Of a DNA stretch of 11,141 nucleotides, positions 1 to 8,377 are shown piece after piece; position 1 is the first letter of the stretch, and each line of letters opens with the position of its first letter. Made by a program: the position numbers and the translations under genes. The stretch is from Actinomycetota bacterium (GTDB lineage: Bacteria > Actinomycetota > Thermoleophilia > Solirubrobacterales > Thermoleophilaceae). The notes under the pieces are model-generated. The model saw only the letters and a list, made by a program, of their open reading frames with translations, was not told the origin of the DNA and ran no database searches. The stretch covers positions 1 through 11,141 of the forward strand of contig VAWV01000032.1 in NCBI GenBank assembly GCA_005883295.1. The letters are read 5' to 3'.

Positions 1-575
1 AGCTCCTGGGCGATCGCCTCCAGGCCCGTGCCGTCGATGCGCGTGACCACGTCGCGGAGCGCCCCCGGATCGTTGACCAGCAGCACCTTCGTCGCGAACC
101 CGGCTTCCTCCCAGCGGCGGTCGCGGTGCGGAGTCGCCTTCACCACCACCGGGAACCGAAGGCCGAGGTCGTCGCGGGTGACCCGTCGGGCCCGCGGCAC
201 GGGGAGGCCGAGCCGCTCCGCCAGCTCCTGAAACCGCCGCTTGTCGAGCAGGTTCTCCACGAGCTCCGTTTCCGGCAGCACGAAACGGTAGGCCCGCCCG
301 AGCCGGTCGCGGTTGCGCGATACGAGCATCAGCGCGGCGTCCGAGTCGTAGAACAGGGGCGGCGGCTCCACCGACCCACCGGCGTGCGCCAGCAGCGCGT
401 CCACTGCGCCGGCGCCCGGGTCGATCGTGCCGATCACGTGACGTGAGTAACCGATCGGATCGGCCCGGGCCGCGACGACGATCGACGCGATTCCCGCGCG
501 CCCGAGCGCCCGCACCAGGTCGATCCGGCCGAGCACGACGGCCGCCTTCCCGCGTCTACCCGCCCGGTGGATCAT
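1..575 (-). CDS. ATP-grasp family ligase, N-terminal part (runs off the window)
   Basis: Partial gene, 191 complete codons from an ATG at 575; the C-terminal portion lies beyond base 1. The visible part has a pre-ATP-grasp alpha/beta fold (about residues 10-100) with the hydrophobic strand AAVVLGRIDLVRALG, then DKRRFQELAERLGLPVP (residues 111-127), which is characteristic of ATP-grasp enzymes, and FPVVVKATP (141-149), whose Lys146 is the expected ATP-phosphate-binding lysine. The order resembles carbamoyl-phosphate-synthase-like ATP-grasp proteins that often sit beside glycosyltransferases in surface-polysaccharide loci. Such enzymes join a carboxylate to an amine or thiol using ATP; the substrate here cannot be told. 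It is divergent from the GT-C glycosyltransferase. The frame stays open upstream, so a TTG at 611 is an alternative start, but ATG 575 is preferred because a -10-like GATACT lies just upstream. Confidence 0.8.
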   Translation of the reverse strand, partial: MIHRAGRRGKAAVVLGRIDLVRALGRAGIASIVVAARADPIGYSRHVIGTIDPGAGAVDALLAHAGGSVEPPPLFYDSDAALMLVSRNRDRLGRAYRFVLPETELVENLLDKRRFQELAERLGLPVPRARRVTRDDLGLRFPVVVKATPHRDRRWEEAGFATKVLLVNDPGALRDVVTRIDGTGLEAIAQE

Positions 576-582
576 CCGAGCG

Positions 583-588
583 AGTATC
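583..588 (-). promoter_or_regulatory. Candidate -10 box for the ATP-grasp gene
   Basis: GATACT on the minus strand ends seven bases before the ATG at 575, with no Shine-Dalgarno sequence between. The spacing matches the other candidate leaderless promoters in this window. No convincing -35 box was found. Confidence 0.35.
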
Positions 589-634
589 GGCGACGGCTCG
601 TGCGCGCGCAAACGGGGAGCCTCGGGCGCGCGGA

Positions 635-640
635 TATGCT
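635..640 (+). promoter_or_regulatory. Candidate -10 box for the glycosyltransferase gene (leaderless)
   Basis: TATGCT ends nine bases before the GTG start at 650, and the intervening CGCCCGCCC has no ribosome-binding site. If transcription starts about 7-10 bases after the box, the mRNA would begin at or near the start codon. No clear -35 box is visible. Confidence 0.45.
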
Positions 641-649
641 CGCCCGCCC

Positions 650-2119
650 GTGACCCTCCGGCGGCTGACCCGCCCGCAGCTGATCCTGCTAGCCCTGGTC
701 GTCGCCGGGGCGGCGCTCAGGTTTGCCACGCTCGGGACCCAGAGCTTCTGGATCGACGAGGGCTACACGGTCCACCTCCTCCGGGGCAGCCTCGGGCACC
801 TGGCCCGCGGGATCCCCAAGACCGAAGAGACCCCGCCGCTCTACTACGTGCTCGCCTGGCTCTGGACCCGGCCGTTTGGCACGTCCGAGGTGGGCCTGCG
901 ATCGCTGTCGGCGCTGCTGGGCATGGCCACCATCCCGATCGCGTACCTGCTCGGCCGGAGGCTCGTCTCCGAGCGCGCTGCACTGGTGGCCGGCGCGCTC
1001 GTCGCCTTCAACCCGCTGCTCGTCTGGTACTCGCAGGAGGCCCGCTCGTACGCGCTGCTCGTGCTCCTGTCGGGGCTGTCGATCCTCCTCTTCCTGCGCG
1101 CGCGCGACGGGGGATCGAGCCGCGCATTCGCCCTCTGGGCCACGGTCTCCGCCCTCGCGCTGGCCACCCACTACTTCGCGATCTTCGTCGTCATACCCGA
1201 GGCCGCCTGGCTGCTGTTGGGAGCACCGGCACGGCGCCGGGCGGCGACGCTGTCGGTCACCGGGGTGGCGATCGTGGGGGCGGCGCTTCTACCCCTCGCC
1301 ATCCACCAGTCGGGCAACGAGGGTGCGGGCTTCATCCACGGCACCTCGCTCGCGTCCCGCCTCGTGCAGGTGCCGAAGCAGTTCCTGGTGGGCTACGCGC
1401 TCCCGTCGCAGGCGGTCTTCACGGCCGGGGCGGCCGTCCTCGCGGCGGCGGCGCTGCTGCTCCTGTTCACCCGGGCGGACGAGCGGGCGCGCCGGGGAGC
1501 GGCGACTGCGTGCGCGTTCGTCGTCCTCGCTGCCGGCGTTCCCCTGGTCGTCGCGCTTGCCGGGGCCGACTACCTCATCACCCGCAACGTGATCGCCGGC
1601 TGGCTTCCATTTGCGATCGTGCTCGCGGCAGGGCTGGGCGCCGCTCGTGCGCGAGTCGCCGGGCCGGCGCTGACCGCGCTCCTGTGCGCCCTCTCCTTCA
1701 CAGCTGTCGTCGAGGTCGACGCGCGCCCGGAGTTCCAGCGCGACGACTGGCGCGGCGCCGCCCGCGCCCTCGGCCCGGCGCGGGTGACGCGCGCCCTCGT
1801 CGTGAGCCCGCTGAACGGGCTCATCCCGCTGGGCCTCTACGCATCCGACCTCCACCGCTTCCCCGCCGGCGGCCTCGTCCGGGTCACCGAGATCGACCTG
1901 CTGGGAGTCGCCGTGCGCCGGGCGGGCGAGACGCCGCGCCCGCCCCGGCCGGCCGCGTTCGTTCCCCACGGGTTCCGCCAGGTCCTTCGACTCGACCGCC
2001 CCACGTTCACTCTCGTTCGGATGGCGTCCGAGCGGCCGATCGTGTTCTCGCTGCACCGGCTCCTCGGCATGCGACTCGACCCCCGGGCGGCCGACGTGCT
2101 GGTCCAGACCCCTCGTTAG
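650..2119 (+). CDS. Membrane GT-C glycosyltransferase (family 39/83-like, mannosyltransferase type)
   Basis: A 489-residue polytopic membrane protein. A first hydrophobic helix (residues 10-28) is followed by FWIDEGYT (33-40), the acidic D-E pair in the first external loop that GT-C enzymes use for catalysis or metal binding. TPPLYY (61-66) and YSQEARSY (127-134) are further family hallmarks. About nine to ten hydrophobic segments follow, then a soluble C-terminal region of about 120 residues. Such enzymes transfer a sugar from a polyprenyl-phosphate donor to a lipid, glycan or protein on the outer face of the membrane; donor and acceptor are unknown. The open frame extends back to 443, but GTG 650 is chosen because the earlier residues are basic, low-complexity and overlap the divergent gene, while the first helix follows GTG 650 directly. 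The gene ends within selB's stop codon. Confidence 0.85.
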   Translation: MTLRRLTRPQLILLALVVAGAALRFATLGTQSFWIDEGYTVHLLRGSLGHLARGIPKTEETPPLYYVLAWLWTRPFGTSEVGLRSLSALLGMATIPIAYLLGRRLVSERAALVAGALVAFNPLLVWYSQEARSYALLVLLSGLSILLFLRARDGGSSRAFALWATVSALALATHYFAIFVVIPEAAWLLLGAPARRRAATLSVTGVAIVGAALLPLAIHQSGNEGAGFIHGTSLASRLVQVPKQFLVGYALPSQAVFTAGAAVLAAAALLLLFTRADERARRGAATACAFVVLAAGVPLVVALAGADYLITRNVIAGWLPFAIVLAAGLGAARARVAGPALTALLCALSFTAVVEVDARPEFQRDDWRGAARALGPARVTRALVVSPLNGLIPLGLYASDLHRFPAGGLVRVTEIDLLGVAVRRAGETPRPPRPAAFVPHGFRQVLRLDRPTFTLVRMASERPIVFSLHRLLGMRLDPRAADVLVQTPR

Positions 2120-3585
2120 ACGGCGCGGCGGCGGCGCAGCACATGGGCGTCGCCCTCACGCCGCGTGACCTTGGTCCGGTCGAGGTGCTCGAGGACGGCC
2201 TGGGCGACCTTCCGGGAGCCGCCCAGCTCGTCCCGGACCCCCGCGATGGTGGCCTGCCCGTCCCGCTCGCAGATCGCCACCACCCGCGCCTCGAGCTCGG
2301 CGAGTGGCTCGGGATGGAAGTGGAGGTTGCGTGCCACCCGCACGGCCTCACCCGCCTGTTCCAGACGCCGCAGCCTCTCCTCGGCGGCGCGCAGCTCCAG
2401 GCCGGCGGCCTTGGCCAGGTCCGCGTCGGCGCGCGGCGACGTCCCGTCGGACCGAAGCAGGGCGGCCAGCCGCAGGGCGTCGTCGTCGAGCTCCTCGGCC
2501 GCGACCGGAGCTTCACGCGCCACAGGCTCCTCCCGCGGCGCCGGCACCTCGACCGGCTCCCCGCGCTCGATCGCCCGCAGGCGCTCCACCACGTCGGACC
2601 CGGGACCGTGCTTGCGCGGCGCCACGTCCACCACCCGGCCGCCGCCGATCGTGTCCGGCGGAGCAACCTGCCGCAGGATCACGCGGTCGCCGGGTGCCGC
2701 CATGAGCGGCGCCTCCAACCGGAGCTGGACCAGGGCCGGCGCACCCGGGCGCAGGTCGTCGCCCTCCAGTGGGACCACCCGCGCGGGAGCCTCGCGCGTG
2801 CCGTGATGCACGTGGATGCGCGCGCCGCGCCGCAGCGGACGTGCGTGGGCCTCCAGCTCCACCCGGACGTCGAGGAGGTACCCGGGCCTGAGCTCGGCGC
2901 CCGGCGTGGTCACCACGTCCCCGCGCCGCAGCTCGCGCCAGGCCACGCCGGCGAGGTTGAGGGCCACCCGCTGCCCTGCCTCAGCGGCCTCGACCGGCTG
3001 GTCGTGGACCTGCACCGAGCGCACCCTGGCCTCGAGCCCGCGCGGCAGCACGCGCACCGTTTCACCCTCCCGCACGGCGCCCGACCAGAGCGTTCCGGTC
3101 ACGACGGTGCCGATCCCGCGCAGGGTGAACGAGCGGTCCACATGCAGCCGCACCGGACCGTCGTCACCGGCCCGGCCGGGAAGCCGCGACGCCACCCCGG
3201 GCTCGCCGATGTCGGCCTTCGTGATCGCCACCACGCCCTCGGCCACGCCGAGCTGGCGCAGGACCGCCAGGTGCTCGCGCGTCTGCGGCATGACTCCGTC
3301 GTCGGCCGCGATGCAGAGCAGGAACATGTCGATCCCCGACGACCCGGCGACCATCGTGCGCACGAAGCGCTCGTGACCGGGCACGTCGACCACGGACAGC
3401 CGCCGCCCGCTCGGCAGGTCGAGCGGCGCGTAGCCGAGCTCGATCGAGATCCCCCGAGACCGCTCCTCGGGGAGCCGATCCGTGTTGATACCGGTGAGCG
3501 CAATGATCAGGGCCGTCTTGCCGTGATCGATGTGCCCGGCCGTGCCCAGGGTGAGCGGCGGTCCCGCGTCGCGTCCCGGCGTCAT
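2116..3585 (-). CDS. selB: Selenocysteine-specific elongation factor SelB, compact/atypical
   Basis: SelB is the GTPase that carries selenocysteinyl-tRNA(Sec) to the ribosome at UGA codons followed by a SECIS hairpin. The 489 residues show G1 AGHIDHGKT (16-24), a G2 region RGISIEL (44-50), G3 DVPGH (67-71) and G4 TKAD (122-125). Translation-factor beta-barrel domains follow, with the SelB-type VDRSFTLRGIGTVVTGTL (149-166) and GGGRVVDVAPRKH (314-326). An acidic/proline linker (343-366) leads to two winged-helix-like segments (about 368-425 and 428-487), the last with SRKVAQAVLEHLDRTKVTRR typical of the SECIS-binding end. Two oddities: G4 is followed almost directly by domain 2, so the G5 region is missing, and the protein is well short of the usual about 570-630 residues. 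A TAG immediately precedes the ATG, fixing the start; no Shine-Dalgarno is visible. It lies 14 bases after selA, probably cotranscribed. Confidence 0.93.
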   Translation of the reverse strand: MTPGRDAGPPLTLGTAGHIDHGKTALIIALTGINTDRLPEERSRGISIELGYAPLDLPSGRRLSVVDVPGHERFVRTMVAGSSGIDMFLLCIAADDGVMPQTREHLAVLRQLGVAEGVVAITKADIGEPGVASRLPGRAGDDGPVRLHVDRSFTLRGIGTVVTGTLWSGAVREGETVRVLPRGLEARVRSVQVHDQPVEAAEAGQRVALNLAGVAWRELRRGDVVTTPGAELRPGYLLDVRVELEAHARPLRRGARIHVHHGTREAPARVVPLEGDDLRPGAPALVQLRLEAPLMAAPGDRVILRQVAPPDTIGGGRVVDVAPRKHGPGSDVVERLRAIERGEPVEVPAPREEPVAREAPVAAEELDDDALRLAALLRSDGTSPRADADLAKAAGLELRAAEERLRRLEQAGEAVRVARNLHFHPEPLAELEARVVAICERDGQATIAGVRDELGGSRKVAQAVLEHLDRTKVTRREGDAHVLRRRRAV

Positions 3586-3599
3586 CTACGAGCGGATGG

Positions 3600-4997
<1,398 letters not shown>

Positions 4998-5002
4998 GCT
5001 CC

Positions 5003-5010
5003 ACCTCCCT
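5003..5010 (-). promoter_or_regulatory. Ribosome-binding site of selA
   Basis: AGGGAGGT on the minus strand, five bases before the GTG at 4997, is the strongest Shine-Dalgarno sequence in the window. It lies inside the coding region of the moaD-moaE fusion and decides the GTG start of selA. This gene is internal to an operon and cannot be leaderless, which fits its having a strong site when the candidate leaderless genes do not. Confidence 0.75.
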
Positions 5011-5600
5011 CTTCCAGATCGGCGCCTCGGACTTGATCCGGTCGATCACCTCGCGCGCGCCCGCGAACGCCTCCGCGCGGTGCGGCGCCGAGACGGCCAC
5101 CGCCACGCTCGGCTCGGACAGCGGCACCGTGCCCACGCGGTGCTCGGCGGCGACCGCGCACAGCTCGTGGCGCGCGATCGCGTCCGCCGCGATCTGCGCG
5201 AGCCGGTCCTCCGCCATCTCCACATACGCCTCGTACTCGAGCCGCTCCACCTCCCGGGTCACGCCCTGGAAGGTCACCACGGCGCCCGCGCGCGGATCGC
5301 GGACGCGCCGGAGGAGGTCGTCGAGAGACAGCGGGTCCGCCGTCACGCGTGTGTGCGAGACGGCCACCGCACCTCCGCTAACCGGCGGGATCAGCGCCAG
5401 CTCGTCGCCAGGATCGAGCACCGCGTCGTCGGACGCATACTCACGGTTCACGGCCATCACCACGGGCATGTCGTCGACCACGCCGTCGAGCGCGGCGATC
5501 GCGTCGCGCACCCGGGCGCCGTCTGGAAGCTCGAGCGTCACTTCGCTCGCACCAGCGCGCTCGCGCAGCATCGCAAAGAGCCGGACGGTCACCTGCATGG

Positions 5601-5609
5601 CCTTATCCT
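5601..5609 (-). promoter_or_regulatory. Candidate ribosome-binding site of the moaD-moaE fusion
   Basis: AGGATAAGG on the minus strand; its AGGA part (5606-5609) is at a normal distance from the ATG at 5598. The same bases read on the plus strand include TATCCT, the candidate -10 box of the divergent mutase gene, so one short stretch may serve both genes. Confidence 0.4.
5604..5609 (+). promoter_or_regulatory. Candidate -10 box for the methylmalonyl-CoA mutase gene
   Basis: TATCCT lies 14 bases before the ATG at 5624, with no Shine-Dalgarno sequence between. Only 25 bases separate this start from the divergent moaD-moaE start, so any -35 contact must fall inside the moaD coding region. No clear -35 match is seen. 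Confidence 0.35.
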
Positions 5610-5623
5610 GTCATCCGCGCCCA

Positions 5624-7243
5624 ATGGCCACCAAGCCCGAGCACAAGCCGTCAATCGCGCCGATCGTCGGCCCCGACGATCCCCGGCGGTTCACCGACTC
5701 CGGGATCGAGATCGAGACGGTCTACGACGAGGACGACGTCCGTCCCGGGCTCCAGGAGCGGCTCGGCGAGCCGGGCGAGTTCCCGTTCACGCGCGGGATC
5801 CATCCGGACATGTACCGCTCCCGGCGCTGGACGATGCGCCAGTACGCCGGCTACGCGACGGCCAAGGAGACCAACGAGCGCTTCCGCTACCTGATCGAGC
5901 ACGGATCGACGGGCCTGTCGATGGCCTTCGACCTGCCCACCCAGCTCGGGCGCGACTCCGACGACCCGCTCTGCGCGGGCGAGGTCGGCCGCACCGGCGT
6001 GGCGATCGACTCGATCGACGACATGCGCCGCGTGTTCGACCAGATCCCGCTGGGCGAGGTCTCCACGTCGATGACGATCAACGCGCCGGCGGCGATCCTC
6101 CTGCTCCTCTACGAGCTCGTCGGCGAGGAGCAGGGCGTGCCCGCCGAGCAGCTCCGCGGCACGACCCAGAACGACATCCTGAAGGAGTACATCGCGCGCG
6201 GGAACTTCATCTACCCGCCGGGGCCGGCGATGCGGCTCACCACCGACCTGTTCGCCTACTGCCGCGAGCGAATCCCGAAGTGGAACACGATCTCGATCTC
6301 CGGCTACCACATGCGCGAGAAGGGCTGCTCGGCGGTGCAGGAGGTCGCGTTCATGCTGTGCAACGCGATCGCCTACGTGCAGGCGGCGATCGACGCCGGC
6401 CTGAAGATCGACGAGTTCGGCCCCCGGCTGGCCTTCTTCTTCAACGGGCACAACAACGTGTTCCAGGAGGTGGCCAAGTTCCGCGCCGTGCGCCGGATGT
6501 GGGCGCGCATCATGCGCGAGCGCTTCGGCTCGGAGGACTCGAGCTCCCAGCGGATCCGCTTCCACACCCAGACAGGCGGGGTCACGCTCGCCGCCCAGCA
6601 GCCGGAGAACAACATCGTGCGCGTCGCGCTCCAGGGTTTCGCGGCGGTCTGCGGCGGCACGCAATCGCTCCACACGAACGGCTTCGACGAGGCGCTCGCG
6701 CTGCCCACCGAGCGCGCCGCGCGCATCGCCCTGCGAACGCAGCAGATCCTCGCCCACGAGTCGGGCGCGGCCGACACGGTCGACCCGTTCGCGGGCTCCT
6801 ACTTCGTGGAGGCGCTCACGGACGAGATCGAGGAGCGGGCCCTGGACCTGATGGAGAAGGTGGAGGAGCTGGGCGGCTCGGTGAAGGCGATCCCATTCAT
6901 CCGGGCCGAGGTCGAGGAGTCGGCCTGGGGCTACGAGGAGCGCTACCGGATCAAGCAGGACATCGTGGTCGGGGTGAACGAGTACGTGACCGACCAGGTC
7001 GACGATGTGGACATCCTCAAGGTCGATCCGGATACCGAGCGCGACCAGGTGGAGCGCCTCACCGCGTTCAAGGCCGACCGCGACCAGGACGCCGTGGCGC
7101 GGCGGCTGGACGAGCTGCGCGAGGTGGCGAAGGGCGACGGCAACCTGCTCCACCCGATCCGGGCCGCGCTGGCGGACCGCGCCACGATCGGCGAGGCATG
7201 CGGCGTGATGCGCGAGGAGTTCGACGAGTACCAGGAGGTCTGA
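5624..7243 (+). CDS. mcmA: Methylmalonyl-CoA mutase, catalytic (large) subunit without B12 domain
   Basis: Interconverts (R)-methylmalonyl-CoA and succinyl-CoA with adenosylcobalamin, in the cytoplasmic propionate/odd-chain and branched-chain pathway. The 539 residues form the TIM-barrel mutase domain only: RRWTMRQYAGYATAKETN (67-84), GLSMAFDLPTQLGRDSD (97-113), GTTQNDILKEYIARGNFIYP (179-198), PGPAMR (199-204), SISGYHMRE (224-232) and TQSLHTNGFDEALALPT near the substrate channel. Tyr74 and Arg204 correspond to Tyr89 and Arg207 of the Propionibacterium enzyme, the pair marking methylmalonyl-CoA rather than isobutyryl-CoA mutases (Phe/Gln). His229 matches the active-site His244. There is no C-terminal DxHxxG cobalamin domain, so a separate small B12-binding subunit (about 130-150 residues) must be elsewhere, as in archaeal-type mutases. 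ATG 5624 is chosen because the earlier frame overlaps the divergent gene and does not resemble the family. Confidence 0.95.
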   Translation: MATKPEHKPSIAPIVGPDDPRRFTDSGIEIETVYDEDDVRPGLQERLGEPGEFPFTRGIHPDMYRSRRWTMRQYAGYATAKETNERFRYLIEHGSTGLSMAFDLPTQLGRDSDDPLCAGEVGRTGVAIDSIDDMRRVFDQIPLGEVSTSMTINAPAAILLLLYELVGEEQGVPAEQLRGTTQNDILKEYIARGNFIYPPGPAMRLTTDLFAYCRERIPKWNTISISGYHMREKGCSAVQEVAFMLCNAIAYVQAAIDAGLKIDEFGPRLAFFFNGHNNVFQEVAKFRAVRRMWARIMRERFGSEDSSSQRIRFHTQTGGVTLAAQQPENNIVRVALQGFAAVCGGTQSLHTNGFDEALALPTERAARIALRTQQILAHESGAADTVDPFAGSYFVEALTDEIEERALDLMEKVEELGGSVKAIPFIRAEVEESAWGYEERYRIKQDIVVGVNEYVTDQVDDVDILKVDPDTERDQVERLTAFKADRDQDAVARRLDELREVAKGDGNLLHPIRAALADRATIGEACGVMREEFDEYQEV

Positions 7244-7249
7244 GGGTCC

Positions 7250-7255
7250 TAGAGT
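7250..7255 (+). promoter_or_regulatory. Candidate -10 box for the GH3 gene (leaderless)
   Basis: TAGAGT ends seven bases before the ATG at 7263, within the 19-base gap after the mutase stop codon. CCCGCCC between box and start gives no ribosome-binding site. The gene could therefore have its own promoter rather than rely on read-through from the mutase gene. Confidence 0.45.
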
Positions 7256-7262
7256 CCCGCCC

Positions 7263-8333
7263 ATGCGACGGGTGGGAATCTCCATCGCCGCGGCGGCGCT
7301 GGTCGCTTTGACGATCGGTCCGCAGCCGGCGTCGCTGGCCACGAGCGGGCCGTCACTGCGGGAGATGGCGGGCCAGCGGATCATCTTCGGGTTCGATGGC
7401 ACGGCCGCCCCGCAGGCGCTACTGAACCGGATCCACCGGGGCGGCGCCGGCGGGGTGATCCTCTTCAAGCGCAACATCAGCTCGCGGAGCCAGCTGCGGT
7501 CGCTCACGAGGTCGCTCCAGGACGCGCGGCCGAAGGGCGACCCGCCGCTCCTGATAACGATCGACCAGGAGGGCGGACTCGTGAAGCGGCTCGACGGCCC
7601 GCCCGACCACTCGCCCGCCGAGATCGGGCGCGACGGCAGCTCGAAGCTCGCCCGCCACGAGGGCCGCGCGACCGCGACCAACCTTCGCGACGTGGGCGTG
7701 AACGTGAACTTCGCCCCCGTCGTGGACGTGGCGCGGCCCGGGTCGATCATGGAGAAGGAGGGTCGGGCCTACTCGCGCGACGCGAGCAAGGTCGCCCGGC
7801 TGGGAGCCGCGTTCGCGCATGGTCTGGCGAAGGGCGGCGTGGCGGCCACCGGCAAGCACTTCCCCGGCCTCGGGGCTGCTTATAACAACGAGGATCTCCA
7901 CGTGAACCGGATCAACCTGTCGAAGAGCGAGCTCCGCCGAAAGGACGAGGTCCCGTTCGCGAAGCTCGCCGGCGAACACGTGGGGTTGGTGATGGTGAGC
8001 ACCGCGATCTATCCCGCCTTCGACAGCCGCCCGGCGCTGTTCGCGTCCAAGATCGCGAGCGGGGAGCTCCGTGACCGCCTCGGCTTCGCGGGCGTCTCGA
8101 TCACCGACGACCTCGACACGCCCGCCATCGCCCAGTACGGCTCGCCCGAGCGGCGCGCGGACCTCAGCGCGCACGCGGGAGTGGACCTGCTCCTCTTCGC
8201 CCAGAGCTACAACGACGGCGCGCGGGCGGCCACTGAGCTGCGTCACGCGACCGAGTCCGGCCGTCTGAGCATGAAGGGGATGCAGCGGGCCTATGGGCGC
8301 ATTGGGGCGCTCCGCTCGTCGCTCGGCGGCTGA
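7263..8333 (+). CDS. Secreted glycoside hydrolase family 3 protein (NagZ-like beta-N-acetylhexosaminidase)
   Basis: GH3 enzymes of the NagZ type remove N-acetylglucosamine from peptidoglycan fragments or other glycans. The 356-residue protein is a single TIM barrel with an N-terminal signal peptide (basic MRR, hydrophobic 5-20, likely cleavage near 26-28; no lipobox cysteine). Motifs are GGVILFKRN (63-71), TIDQEGGLVKRL (99-110), NFAPVVDV (149-156), KHFPGLG (198-204) and SITDDLDTPAI (279-289), where one of Asp282-Asp283 is the expected nucleophile. Classical NagZ has KH[FI]PG[HL]G, four residues, then D[ST]H, the Asp-His acid/base dyad. Here six residues (AAYNNE) lie between and the dyad reads DLH (Asp211, His213), so the mobile loop is two residues longer. 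The signal peptide and candidate promoter suggest an exported, separately expressed enzyme. Specificity is inferred from the family only. Confidence 0.9.
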   Translation: MRRVGISIAAAALVALTIGPQPASLATSGPSLREMAGQRIIFGFDGTAAPQALLNRIHRGGAGGVILFKRNISSRSQLRSLTRSLQDARPKGDPPLLITIDQEGGLVKRLDGPPDHSPAEIGRDGSSKLARHEGRATATNLRDVGVNVNFAPVVDVARPGSIMEKEGRAYSRDASKVARLGAAFAHGLAKGGVAATGKHFPGLGAAYNNEDLHVNRINLSKSELRRKDEVPFAKLAGEHVGLVMVSTAIYPAFDSRPALFASKIASGELRDRLGFAGVSITDDLDTPAIAQYGSPERRADLSAHAGVDLLLFAQSYNDGARAATELRHATESGRLSMKGMQRAYGRIGALRSSLGG

Positions 8334-8334
8334 C

Positions 8335-8359
8335 CGCGCGGCGCGCCGCGCGCGGCGCG
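8335..8359. repeat. Two overlapping 18-bp G+C-only palindromes between the GH3 and acylase genes
   Basis: Bases 8335-8352 and 8342-8359 are each perfect 18-bp palindromes made only of G and C, sharing 11 bases. Either could form a strong hairpin, but not both together. They start just after the GH3 stop codon (8331-8333), and there is no T-run as in a classical terminator. They cover the place where a -35 box for the acylase would lie. A terminator-like or promoter-occluding role is possible; chance in such GC-rich DNA is the alternative. Confidence 0.5.
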
Positions 8360-8363
8360 GCTG

Positions 8364-8369
8364 TACCGT
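8364..8369 (+). promoter_or_regulatory. Candidate -10 box for the acylase gene (leaderless)
   Basis: TACCGT ends eight bases before the ATG at 8378, with no good Shine-Dalgarno sequence between. The spacing agrees with the boxes before the glycosyltransferase and GH3 genes. Confidence 0.4.
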
Positions 8370-8377
8370 CCAGGCCC

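Noticed and set aside
443..649. Longer N-terminus of the glycosyltransferase from an ATG at 443
   Set aside because: The extra 69 residues are Arg/Pro/Ala-rich with no membrane or family similarity and lie antisense to the ATP-grasp gene; the first membrane helix follows GTG 650.
5624..7243. Isobutyryl-CoA, 2-hydroxyisobutyryl-CoA or other acyl-CoA mutase
   Set aside because: Tyr74 and Arg204 at the substrate-defining positions match methylmalonyl-CoA mutase; isobutyryl-CoA mutases have Phe and Gln there.
5651..7750. A 699-codon minus-strand open frame opposite the mutase and GH3 genes
   Set aside because: The plus-strand frames there encode clear enzyme motifs; the antisense translation is Arg/Val/Leu-rich with no domain I recognise.
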